Below, one piece after another: positions 16,404 to 24,176 of a stretch of 64,000 nucleotides of DNA. The notes beneath the pieces were generated by a model. The model searched no databases. It saw nothing but the letters and a program-made list of their open reading frames with translations, and was not told where the DNA came from. The stretch is from Desertifilum tharense IPPAS B-1220 (GTDB lineage: Bacteria; Cyanobacteriota; Cyanobacteriia; Cyanobacteriales; Desertifilaceae), in NCBI RefSeq assembly GCF_001746915.1, contig NZ_MJGC01000099.1, positions 109,868 to 173,867 of the forward strand, read 5' to 3'. Position 1 is the stretch's first letter; every line of letters starts with the position of its first letter. The translations under genes and the position numbers were made by a program.

Positions 16404-16984
16404 CCAATGTTGCATCTAACCCAGACACTCAGCCCACTGCTCCCCATTTGGACGCAACAGAATCTCTAGAGATTGCACCCCGCCTGGGGCATTTTCTCGA
16501 AGAATATGCCGAAATTGCCGCTATTTTACCCGTGCTGACGGGTTTATTTGTTACCAGCCGCCTGCAACTGCGGGGGGCGCAAGCCTTGTTAGTGAATTTA
16601 GCGATCGCCGCAATGGTTCGTCAAGCCACGATCCAACTCAAAAAACAGGCTGGCGTCACGTCCGTATCCTCTGCGGCAACCTCCCCATCGCCCTCAGTTC
16701 CCGAAGACTACACGATCGTGCATTCCACGCCGGGAAGATTGCGCCTGCGAATTGGGCGCTTAGTCAGCGATCCGCGTTACGTCCAACGTCTAGAAAAGCT
16801 CTTAGAAGCAGAAGAACGGGTCTTAGGCATCCGCATTAACCGGGCTGCGGCCTCTTTAGTCATCCATTATGACGGAGCGGGGGTATCGGAATTAGAGCTG
16901 GGAATGAGTCTATTGCAAATTTTAGACCGCGCCGCCCAGGAAGATTCCCCAGAAGCTTATGCCAACGGAACTCCTGTTGGGTGA
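16400..16984 (+). CDS. HMA_2-type domain membrane-associated protein
   Basis: A 194-residue protein. Residues 45-85 are hydrophobic (AEIAAILPVLTGLFVTSRLQ and LLVNLAIAAMV), and residues 105-180 form a domain starting YTIVHSTPGRLRLRIGRL and including RINRAAASLVIHYD. The same domain opens the P-type ATPase encoded at 17418 (YQIVHRTIGRVRFRIPGL...RINQAACSLLIQYQ). It lacks the CxxC of classical HMA domains. ATG 16400 overlaps the previous stop. A metal chaperone or ATPase partner role is inference from the shared domain. Confidence 0.75.
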   Translation: MTNVASNPDTQPTAPHLDATESLEIAPRLGHFLEEYAEIAAILPVLTGLFVTSRLQLRGAQALLVNLAIAAMVRQATIQLKKQAGVTSVSSAATSPSPSVPEDYTIVHSTPGRLRLRIGRLVSDPRYVQRLEKLLEAEERVLGIRINRAAASLVIHYDGAGVSELELGMSLLQILDRAAQEDSPEAYANGTPVG

Positions 16985-17016
16985 GCCTCGTTCAGTTGGG
17001 TGATTTGCTGAGTAAA

Positions 17017-17105
17017 GAGGATGGGGGGATGGGGAGATGGGGGGATGGGGGGATGGGGGGATGGGGAGATGGGGGGATGGGGAGATGGGGAGATGGGGGG
17101 GTGGC
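17017..17105 (+). repeat. G-rich tandem repeat (GGGGAGATG/GGGGGATG units)
   Basis: About 90 bp of 8- to 9-bp units of the type GGGGGATG and GGGGAGATG, all on one strand. Similar C-rich DNA in the opposite orientation lies at about 32860-32890. Runs of four or more G at short spacing could form G-quadruplexes. No gene is credible here. Confidence 0.8.
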
Positions 17106-17111
17106 TATCGT

Positions 17112-17271
17112 GTATACATAAGTCTTCTAGTATTGTTCTCCAAGGTTTTGATCCCCCCTAGCCCCCCTTACAAAAGGGGGGAACCGGATTCAAAGTCCCC
17201 CTTATTTCTAGCGCAGCGGCGCGTCAGCGCGGGGATTTAGGGTTCGTACCCTAGATGTGTATACACGGTAG
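17112..17271 (+). mobile_element. Dispersed repeat element, copy 1 (MITE-like, no coding capacity)
   Basis: The sequence from ATAAGTCTTCTAGTATTG through the CCCCCTTA blocks and GCGCAGCGGCGCG to TATACACGGTAGC is matched, with substitutions, by the reverse complement of 37028-37202. It has no open frame of note. A second partial copy follows directly at 17272-17364: the 35 bp at 17235-17269 recur exactly at 17330-17364. Whether it moves is unknown. Confidence 0.6.
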
Positions 17272-17364
17272 CTTACAAAAGAGGGGAACCGGATTCAAAG
17301 TCCCCCTTAAAAAGGGGGATCTCAGTTAGATTTAGGGTTCGTACCCTAGATGTGTATACACGGT
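17272..17364 (+). repeat. Partial tandem copy of the dispersed element
   Basis: A duplicated stretch in the 433-bp spacer before the ATPase gene. It repeats GGGGAACCGGATTCAAAG and the 35-bp end segment of the element just upstream, consistent with unequal crossing-over or slippage. No promoter could be assigned in this spacer. Confidence 0.65.
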
Positions 17365-17417
17365 GGGGGGGATGAGGGGATGTTAATGCTGAGTTAGAAA
17401 CTAGTGAGGCTAAGGGT

Positions 17418-19607
17418 TTGTACAATAGGGACTCTCTGAATGAGGGCGGCTACCGTTATAGCTATCAAATTGTTCACCGCACCATTGGGCGAGTGCGGTT
17501 TCGCATCCCTGGGCTGGGAAGCTCTCCCCGTCGGGCTGAAAAATTGCAGTGGTATTTAGAACAAACTCCTGATATTGTTTACGTCCGCATCAATCAAGCG
17601 GCTTGTTCGCTCTTGATTCAGTATCAGCCCGGATCGGCAATTGAGCAACAACTTCCCGATCTTCTCTTAGATTACCTAGACCGCCTGAGTGGAGAACTGC
17701 CTGAGCCAGAGGTAGAAACCGAGGTGCAAGCGTCGCCGACTGAGGCAAGTTTAGAACCCTCCGATGAGGGGGAATGGTCGAGCCTGCGCTTACCGCTGAC
17801 AGCGTCATTACTGGCGTTAGTTTGTCGGTTCCCCCGGTGGGCGTTTCTGCGCCCGGTGGCTGCGATCGCGCTATTGGCGGCCGCCTTTCCGGTTGCGAAA
17901 CGGGCTTGGAAAAGCGCCATCGAACAGCATCGCTTAAATATTGACTGTTTGGATTTGTTGGCGTTGAGTTTGAGCGGCGCTCAGGGTAAATTGTTAACAC
18001 CAGCCCTGACGATTACCCTGCATGAGTTTGGGGATATTATCCGAGAACAAACCGCCCGTTCTACCGAAATTCAAACGACGAATTTAATGGACGCCATCGG
18101 GCATTTTGCCTGGGTGAAGTCGGGCGACAGTCCCCCGCAGCAAGTTAGGAGCGATCGCGTCCAGGTTGGCGATACGGTTGTGGTCTATCCCGGCGAACAA
18201 ATTCCGGTAGATGGCACGGTGATTCAAGGGGCGGCTATTGTCGATCAACAAAGCCTCACCGGGGAAGCTATGCCTGTTGCCCGCCAGGTGGGAGAGCGCG
18301 TCTTTGCCTCAACTTTGGTGCGTTCTGGACAACTTTACCTCCGCGCCGAGCGCGTGGGCAACCAAACCCGCGCCGCCGCCAGCATTGAGCTATTACAAAA
18401 AGCACCCGTCCATGATACGCGCATGGCGAACTATGCCGAGAAACTCGCCGATCGCTTGATTCTACCGTCCCTGTTGCTGGCGTCGATCGTACTGATGGCC
18501 AGTCGCGATCCGGCGCGGGCGGCGGCGATTTTGACGTTAGATTTTGTGACGGGCATTCGCGTTTCCATCCCGACGGCTTTCTTGGGCGCATTGAGCCACA
18601 CCACGCGGCATGGGGTGTTAGTCCGCAGCGGCCGCACCTTAGAACAGTTGGCGGAGGTGGATACGATTGTTTTTGACAAAACCGGAACGCTGACGCAAGG
18701 CACGATCGCGATCGCGGGGGTGCAAACGGTTGAGGCGGGTTTATCGGCTCAGAGGATACTGCAACTGGCGGCGGCGGCGGAACAGCGTCTCAACCATCCA
18801 GTGGCGGAGGCGATCGTTGAGCATGTCAAAGCGCAAAATTTGGAAATTCCCGTGCGGGGAGAATGGACGTATGAGGTGGGTTTGGGCGTGCGGGCGCAAG
18901 TGGAAGGCATAGAGGTGCTGGTTGGCAGCGAGCGCTTTTTGCAGCAAGCCGGGGTGGAGTGGGGAGACGGTCGGGCAACGGAAGCAGACTGCTGGCAATC
19001 CTTGATTTATGTTGCCTGCGATCGCCATTTTCAAGGGGCGATTCAATACCGCGATCCGCTCCGCCCTGAAAGCCGCAACCTGATCGGAGCGCTGCAACGC
19101 GATTATGGGATTGAGTTACATTTACTGACAGGCGATCGCGCCCAACGAGCGGCTCAGGTGGCCCAAGAACTCGGAATTCCCCCCCATCACGTCTATGCAG
19201 AGGCGTTCCCGGAGCAAAAGGCGAAGGTGGTACGGGATTTGCATCGCGCCGGACGCACGGTGGCGTTTGTGGGGGATGGCTTGAATGATTCGGTGGCGCT
19301 TGCCTATGCAGATGTGTCGGTATCGTTTGAGAAGGGATCGGAGATTGCACGGGAAACGGCGGATGTGGTGTTGATGAATAATAACTTGCTGGATCTGTTG
19401 GAGGCGATCGCCATCTCTCGCCAAACCCGCGCCCTAATTGACCAAAATACCATGCTCGTCGTTATTCCCAACTTAGTCGCCCTCGGTCTAGCCTCAAGTA
19501 TGGGACTCAATCCGCTGGTTGCCACCGCGATCCATAATGGATCGGCGATCGCATCGGGAATGAACAGCTTGCGCCCCCTCGTCCAACATCAACTCGACTC
19601 GCGCTAG
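17418..19607 (+). CDS. P1B-like metal-transporting P-type ATPase without CPx motif
   Basis: A 729-residue P-type ATPase. Residues 13-75 are an HMA_2-like domain without CxxC, shared with the 16400 gene. Membrane helices lie at about 123-165 and 178-200. The actuator domain has SLTGEAMPV, the phosphorylation site is DKTGTLTQG, an HP motif (LNHPVAEAI) marks the N domain, and GDGLNDSVALA closes the P domain. In the transmembrane segment before the P domain, where P1B pumps have CPC, the sequence reads DFVTGIRVSIPTA, so CPC becomes FVT. The substrate is unknown. The start is TTG 17418, with no good alternative, so the N-terminus is uncertain. It likely exports or sorts a metal linked to the iron genes upstream. 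Confidence 0.9.
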   Translation: MYNRDSLNEGGYRYSYQIVHRTIGRVRFRIPGLGSSPRRAEKLQWYLEQTPDIVYVRINQAACSLLIQYQPGSAIEQQLPDLLLDYLDRLSGELPEPEVETEVQASPTEASLEPSDEGEWSSLRLPLTASLLALVCRFPRWAFLRPVAAIALLAAAFPVAKRAWKSAIEQHRLNIDCLDLLALSLSGAQGKLLTPALTITLHEFGDIIREQTARSTEIQTTNLMDAIGHFAWVKSGDSPPQQVRSDRVQVGDTVVVYPGEQIPVDGTVIQGAAIVDQQSLTGEAMPVARQVGERVFASTLVRSGQLYLRAERVGNQTRAAASIELLQKAPVHDTRMANYAEKLADRLILPSLLLASIVLMASRDPARAAAILTLDFVTGIRVSIPTAFLGALSHTTRHGVLVRSGRTLEQLAEVDTIVFDKTGTLTQGTIAIAGVQTVEAGLSAQRILQLAAAAEQRLNHPVAEAIVEHVKAQNLEIPVRGEWTYEVGLGVRAQVEGIEVLVGSERFLQQAGVEWGDGRATEADCWQSLIYVACDRHFQGAIQYRDPLRPESRNLIGALQRDYGIELHLLTGDRAQRAAQVAQELGIPPHHVYAEAFPEQKAKVVRDLHRAGRTVAFVGDGLNDSVALAYADVSVSFEKGSEIARETADVVLMNNNLLDLLEAIAISRQTRALIDQNTMLVVIPNLVALGLASSMGLNPLVATAIHNGSAIASGMNSLRPLVQHQLDSR

Positions 19608-19740
19608 GTTCTCCACCCAACCAGGAAGCGATCGGGCAAAGTCACACCCCATTTTGCAAGAATTATTGCAAGTCTTTTCTATTAATCTGCAAAATTTGAT
19701 AGGCTAAATCTCAAGTTCTTCTTTCTCGGTCAGACGCTCT

Positions 19741-20013
19741 ATGTCTCTGATTCATCTAGAAAAATCAGTTCTCACCTTTCATCTCAAAGAGATCCTTGAA
19801 AACGGACAGGGCAACCATCCCCTCACCTGGTTGAGCTTGGGTTTGCTGATTTTAGGGCCTAGATTCTTTGCAACGCGCCCCCAAACCTCCCAGCCCCCTG
19901 CTAGTACGCCTCTGCCATCGAGCAACGCCCCCCTGACGCTCTCCCAATGGGTTGCCCAAGCTCAACAGCGGGAATCTCTACAACAGATTGGGGAGGCTCG
20001 CGCCCATCATTGA
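19741..20013 (+). CDS. Small putative membrane protein, unknown
   Basis: A 90-residue frame from ATG 19741. It has one hydrophobic stretch (LTWLSLGLLILGPRFF, about residues 29-44) followed by a Pro/Ser/Thr-rich segment and a Gln-rich amphipathic end. I recognise no family. It follows the ATPase by 134 bp on the same strand and could belong to that unit. It may be a chance frame. Confidence 0.4.
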   Translation: MSLIHLEKSVLTFHLKEILENGQGNHPLTWLSLGLLILGPRFFATRPQTSQPPASTPLPSSNAPLTLSQWVAQAQQRESLQQIGEARAHH

Positions 20014-20435
20014 ATTTTGCGATCGCAGCAATTCACCCCTCAAAGCGACCTAGCAAGCCTCAAGGAGTTGGGAACTTTCCCGTACTCTGGGGCGAGGAGA
20101 AGGTTGAGGTTAGAGTTAGGATCGCCACTGATATCTAGAATTATCTGTAGAGCGGACATTTCGTCCGCTTTAATTTTAAATCTCTAATGCTTAAAACTAT
20201 TGTTGAATTTGAACAAACTGGCTCATTCAAAATCGCTCTAAAGATTGCTCGCAATCTCTCTCCTAGGACAAACCTTAAGGGCGCGATCGCTGTGATTGAA
20301 TGAAAAATAACGCTTAAAGGCTGGTGATTGGATGCAATCCGTAGCGCGATCGCCAATCGAGCAAAAGCAATTAAATCGTTTGTTTCCCTAACGCAGACTC
20401 ACAAAACTTTTATCAAAATTCACAAGGAGCGAGCA
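20014..20435. other. Intergenic region with one hairpin
   Basis: No convincing gene in these 422 bp. AGCGGAC (20151-20157) and GTCCGCT (20163-20169) form a short hairpin followed by TTTAATTTT, a weak terminator candidate. The rest is AT-rich and probably carries the promoter of the downstream isoaspartyl peptidase gene. Confidence 0.5.
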
Positions 20436-21317
20436 ATGACAAAAGCGATCGTTGTTCATGGTGGAGCAAAAACCATCTCAGACGACAAAGCCAAAGCCAA
20501 TATTTCGGGCTGCTTGGCCGCAGTCGAAGCCGGATGGAGCGTACTAACAGGGGGTGGGAGTGCCAAAGACGCTGTTGAAGCCGCTATTCGCGTTCTTGAA
20601 GATAACCCCACCTTCAACGCCAGTATTGGGGCAACCCTAGACAGCGAGGGAGAAGTCTTCTTAGATGCTGCCATGATGGAAGGGAGCGCTTTAGCCTGGG
20701 GAGGAGTCGCCGCCGTTCAGGGCGTTCGCCATCCCATCTCAGTTGCGCGAAAGATAATGGAAGATAAACCCATGTTACTCGTCAGCAAGGGCGCAGAACG
20801 CTTTGCCGCCGAACATGGGGACGATATGTGCGCCCCAAGCGATCTGATTAGCGACGAACAACGCCGAGAATGGGAAGAAGAAGGGGCCGTTATCGATCGA
20901 CCGGCTACAGTGGGTTGTGTTGCGATAGATGGGGACGGTAACTTAGCGGCGGGAACCTCAACCGGAGGATTGATTAACCAACCACCGGGCCGCGTGGGTG
21001 ATTCTGCGATCGTAGGTAGCGGCTTATATGCAGACAATCATCTAGGGGCTTGTTCGACAACCGGGGATGGAGAATCAATTATCCCTGTGGTTCTGGCAAA
21101 GACGGCGGTAGATTTACTCGCAGACAATCAGCACCCAGAGGAAGCAGCCCAAAAAGTGATTGAAATATTAGCCTCCAAAGTCACAGGAGAGGCGGGTTGT
21201 ATTCTTTTAGATAACCAGGGGCGCGTGGGATGGGCTTACAACTCCCAGGATATGGCCGTTGCTTATATGACAGAAACAATGGACAGAGCGGCAGTGTTTA
21301 CCCATAAGCAAGCCTAA
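20436..21317 (+). CDS. iaaA: Isoaspartyl peptidase / plant-type L-asparaginase (Ntn hydrolase)
   Basis: A 293-residue N-terminal nucleophile hydrolase that cleaves beta-aspartyl peptides and asparagine. The precursor self-cleaves before Thr158 (ATVGCVAID), which becomes the nucleophile of the beta subunit. The early block VVHGGAKTI and GGSAKDAVEAAIRVLED are typical of the alpha subunit, and GRVGDSAIVGSGLYAD of the beta. AAGGAG lies before ATG 20436; an upstream in-frame start at 20328 adds a non-conserved 36 residues. It stands alone and may act in cyanophycin dipeptide breakdown (beta-Asp-Arg), which is inference. Confidence 0.92.
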   Translation: MTKAIVVHGGAKTISDDKAKANISGCLAAVEAGWSVLTGGGSAKDAVEAAIRVLEDNPTFNASIGATLDSEGEVFLDAAMMEGSALAWGGVAAVQGVRHPISVARKIMEDKPMLLVSKGAERFAAEHGDDMCAPSDLISDEQRREWEEEGAVIDRPATVGCVAIDGDGNLAAGTSTGGLINQPPGRVGDSAIVGSGLYADNHLGACSTTGDGESIIPVVLAKTAVDLLADNQHPEEAAQKVIEILASKVTGEAGCILLDNQGRVGWAYNSQDMAVAYMTETMDRAAVFTHKQA

Positions 21318-21320
21318 ACG

Positions 21321-22172
21321 TTAGCGGGGGGATACCTCAAAGTTATAAGTATCCCCATGTTGAAGGTATTTCACCCGATTTTGCAGGCCGGCAGCCTCTA
21401 CCGCTTTAATGAAGTCTTCTAGGGGCGACTTCATGACCGTGTAATCGTTGTAGTGAATGGGGATAGCCGTTTCAGGAGAAATAATTTGGATTGCTTCTAC
21501 CCCTTGTTTGGCATCCATCGTTAGCAAGACCCCGAAAACCTTGGTTCCCCCCAGATGAATCAGCGCTAAGTCAATTTCAGGATAGCGTTGGGGGATTTGT
21601 TTAAATTCTGCGTGAATTAAGGTATCGCCGCTAATGTAGATGCGGAAGCGTTGCTGTCCGGTAGCGTCTTGAAACTCTAGCAAGCTACCCATCACAGGTG
21701 GGAGTAAGGCTTGGAGAATACCGGGGCCATGAATTCCCGGCATGGCTGTAATATTGAGGCGAGTGTCTCCCTTAACAACAGACTGGGTTTCCCAAGTTGC
21801 GATCGCATGAACTGCCCTAAACCCCTTCTTTTGTAACTTTTCGGTAGCGTGGGGAGTAGTGACAATCGGTAAATCTCGATCTAGTTTCTCCTCAACAACA
21901 CGATCGAAATGATCTTCGTGCATATGCGAGAGAATAATTAAATCAAGCGGCGGTAAGTCTTCGAGTTCAATCGCCGGGTTGGTTCGACGCGCCGAACGGA
22001 TACCATAACCTAGATGAACGTGCTGACCTTGGTGCAGAAAATTGGGGTCAGTGAGAATCGTCAATCCAGCGTAACGCAGAATAACGGTTGCATTCCCCAC
22101 AAAAAAGAGCGAACCGCGATCGAAGTCTGAGCTTTTGCTGCCTGGTAGAATGAGTTCCTTCACCGAAGCCAT
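21321..22172 (-). CDS. Metallo-beta-lactamase-fold hydrolase (UlaG-like)
   Basis: A 283-residue protein from ATG at 22172. It has the MBL Zn motif SHMHEDHFD, further ligands (MPGIHGPG, SGDTLIH) and a late IPIHYNDY. This is the pattern of UlaG/L-ascorbate-6-phosphate lactonase-like hydrolases, but the substrate cannot be told. The frame stays open upstream to 22256; ATG 22172 (MASVKELILPG) is chosen because conserved sequence begins soon after. It converges with the isoaspartyl peptidase gene with a 3-bp gap. Confidence 0.85.
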   Translation of the reverse strand: MASVKELILPGSKSSDFDRGSLFFVGNATVILRYAGLTILTDPNFLHQGQHVHLGYGIRSARRTNPAIELEDLPPLDLIILSHMHEDHFDRVVEEKLDRDLPIVTTPHATEKLQKKGFRAVHAIATWETQSVVKGDTRLNITAMPGIHGPGILQALLPPVMGSLLEFQDATGQQRFRIYISGDTLIHAEFKQIPQRYPEIDLALIHLGGTKVFGVLLTMDAKQGVEAIQIISPETAIPIHYNDYTVMKSPLEDFIKAVEAAGLQNRVKYLQHGDTYNFEVSPR

Positions 22173-22312
22173 ACCACATCCTTGCCCGTTGCCAATCTTT
22201 AATCGGGATGATGGCATTCTGAGATTAAGCTTTCCTCTACCTGGAGGGGAATTCAAACATGGCGATGCACCGTTCGATATGATTGACGGTGGAAATCAGC
22301 AAAGCATTCCCA

Positions 22313-22660
22313 ATGACTACACAAGAAACTATCTTTAGCAAAATTATCCGGCGGGAAATTCCAGCAGAGATTGTTTATGAAGACAATCTAGCCTTAGCCT
22401 TTAAGGATGTTAACCCCCAGGCCCCAGTTCATATTCTGGTGATTCCTAAAGAACCCATTGCTAAACTCTCTGATGCAGAGTCGCAAAATCATGCCTTAAT
22501 GGGTCACTTATTGCTGACGGTTAAGCGCGTCGCCGAACAAGTTGGGTTAAATAATGGCTATCGCGTTGTGATTAATTGCGGTGAAGAGGGCGGTCAAACG
22601 GTTAATCATCTTCACCTGCATATTCTAGGCGGTCGTGCTATGCAGTGGCCGCCCGGTTAA
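22313..22660 (+). CDS. HIT family (histidine triad) nucleotide-binding protein
   Basis: A 115-residue HIT protein, complete with the triad NHLHLHILGG near the C-terminus and the N-terminal FSKIIRREIPAEIVYED. HINT-type members hydrolyse AMP-lysine or nucleoside phosphoramidates; the cell role in bacteria is unclear. ATG 22313 gives the usual length; an upstream in-frame start (22283) adds 10 residues. It is divergent from the MBL-fold gene. Confidence 0.94.
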   Translation: MTTQETIFSKIIRREIPAEIVYEDNLALAFKDVNPQAPVHILVIPKEPIAKLSDAESQNHALMGHLLLTVKRVAEQVGLNNGYRVVINCGEEGGQTVNHLHLHILGGRAMQWPPG

Positions 22661-22795
22661 AGTTATGGCAAAGTGCTGTAGCTTGCTTGGTGCGTAGCGG
22701 TGTTAAAACCGAGTGAGTCTCATCCTTTGAGCAGTTCACCTGTTGTCCTAACCTGACTGAGTACAGCTATACAAGATTTTTTAGGTGCGTGCAAT

Positions 22796-22822
22796 CAGCG
22801 CTTCGTTGAGGGGCGCTTTTTT
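22796..22822 (+). terminator. Terminator-like hairpin
   Basis: AGCGC and GCGCT flank a short loop, followed by TTTTTTG. It lies about 135 bp after the HIT gene in a 343-bp spacer with no gene. The spacer also holds a copy of CTTGGTGCGTAGCGGTGT (about 22687-22704), a dispersed repeat seen again near 30810. Confidence 0.5.
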
Positions 22823-23003
22823 GTGGCGGCTTGGCTAAAAAGCACCTCAAGAATTGGATATTTTTTAGAAGCGAGTTATCGGTTCGAGACTTACGTCGCG
22901 TTAACTGGGGCTATCTATCGCAACGTGCTAGGTAGAATCGATTGAAGAGACGTTTTCCAATCTTTTCCCAAATTCTTAGTCTAAGACGGAGAATCTGCTA
23001 GGT

Positions 23004-23876
23004 CTAGGCAGCTTGCATCCGCTTTTTCAAACCACCCGATAAAGCCAGTCCAATCAAAGCTAGACTCACAATGCTGGTGGGTTCGGGAACTTCAGTTTGA
23101 GGAATAACAGGATTTTCAGCTAAGTTGCCTTTAATCGCAATCCCGTCATTAATGCATTCAAAGAATAGAGAGGCAACGAAGTCACCGAGCATATCGGCAG
23201 TCCGCGTAAAGGTGAAGCCAAAGGTTTGAGAACCTAAAATGTTATTGGCAACGCCGAATGCACCAGAGAAATCTAGACCTAAAGCGCCTAACTCAGCTTT
23301 GCCCAGGGCTTGGAAGTTGTCGTTGGCCACTTTAGTGCCCGAAGCCATGACAACAGGTGCGTTGCGCTTGTCTGTGTAGTAGCTCATCTCGCTGGACTTG
23401 AAGTCGCCCAAGGAGTTATGTTTGCCACTTCCATTATTATGAGCTTGGAGCGATTCCCACCCATCGTTTTCTACGGTGAGGTCTTTGGTGGTGATGCCTG
23501 TGTATAAGCCGAGTTCGGAAACGCCAGAGTTGCTCTTGGTCGCGAAGCGCAAGCCATACTGAACGCCAGAGAAGTCAAAAATGAGGTCGCCCCAACCAAT
23601 ATGACCATCTAGCAACCGACTGCTCACTCTGTCGTACCAGCCGCCTGCACCTGTATTCGCGTTAATCCCGACTGTAATTTGGTCGCCTTGTTGGTGAACG
23701 GCAATCCCGTAGATTTCAAAAGCACCGTTACCGCCTGTACCATCTTTGAAGGAGTCTTGAGCATAGTTCCAGCCTTGATACAGGGTGCCTGCGATCGCGC
23801 TTTGTCCGCTGGTCACTATACCGCATACGGCGATCGCTGTAGTTGCAATTAAGACTTTGGCAGATAGAAGTTTCAT
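23004..23876 (-). CDS. PEP-CTERM surface protein (exosortase substrate)
   Basis: A 290-residue exported protein with an N-terminal signal peptide (KVLIATTAIAVCGIVTSGQSAIAG) and a C-terminal PEP-CTERM sorting signal: VPEPTS, a hydrophobic helix SIVSLALIGLALSGG, then KKR. Exosortase would cleave at PEP and the protein would go to the surface or matrix. The middle is Gly/Asn-rich and beta-like; it resembles the cyanobacterial XDD3 group, which I hold with low confidence. It is monocistronic, with about 300 bp of gene-free DNA upstream. Confidence 0.85.
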   Translation of the reverse strand: MKLLSAKVLIATTAIAVCGIVTSGQSAIAGTLYQGWNYAQDSFKDGTGGNGAFEIYGIAVHQQGDQITVGINANTGAGGWYDRVSSRLLDGHIGWGDLIFDFSGVQYGLRFATKSNSGVSELGLYTGITTKDLTVENDGWESLQAHNNGSGKHNSLGDFKSSEMSYYTDKRNAPVVMASGTKVANDNFQALGKAELGALGLDFSGAFGVANNILGSQTFGFTFTRTADMLGDFVASLFFECINDGIAIKGNLAENPVIPQTEVPEPTSIVSLALIGLALSGGLKKRMQAA

Positions 23877-24176
23877 GAGTATTATCCTGAGTGTTGTACT
23901 GTTGAGTGCGTCAGGGAACTGCTTAAACAGGTGCTTTAGCCGATGAGACTACCCTATCAAGAACTCTGTAAAGCTTCTTAGGGGAAGTGCAATTTTTAAC
24001 TTAAGAAATAAAATAAGTTTCCGTGAGTCCTGCCTGAAGAAGGTGAGGAAATTACGGTGAATCGCGACCCGATTTCGGGTATAAAAGTTTGACCGGCTGT
24101 CATACTGGTTGACCAATCCCCGAAATTTACTGAGCTTGGGAGAAACGCTAGCCAGCAGTTAGAGTGGAGGAGTGCG
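23877..24176. other. Divergent intergenic region
   Basis: These 300 bp separate the PEP-CTERM gene (-) and the beta-helix protein gene (+), and must hold both promoters. I see no gene, clear operator or repeat. GTGGAGGAG just before 24177 is the ribosome site of the downstream gene. Confidence 0.5.

Noticed and set aside
17037..17240. Open frame in the G-rich repeat region
   Set aside because: It translates only microsatellite and dispersed-element sequence (MGGWGDGG...), with no ribosome site.
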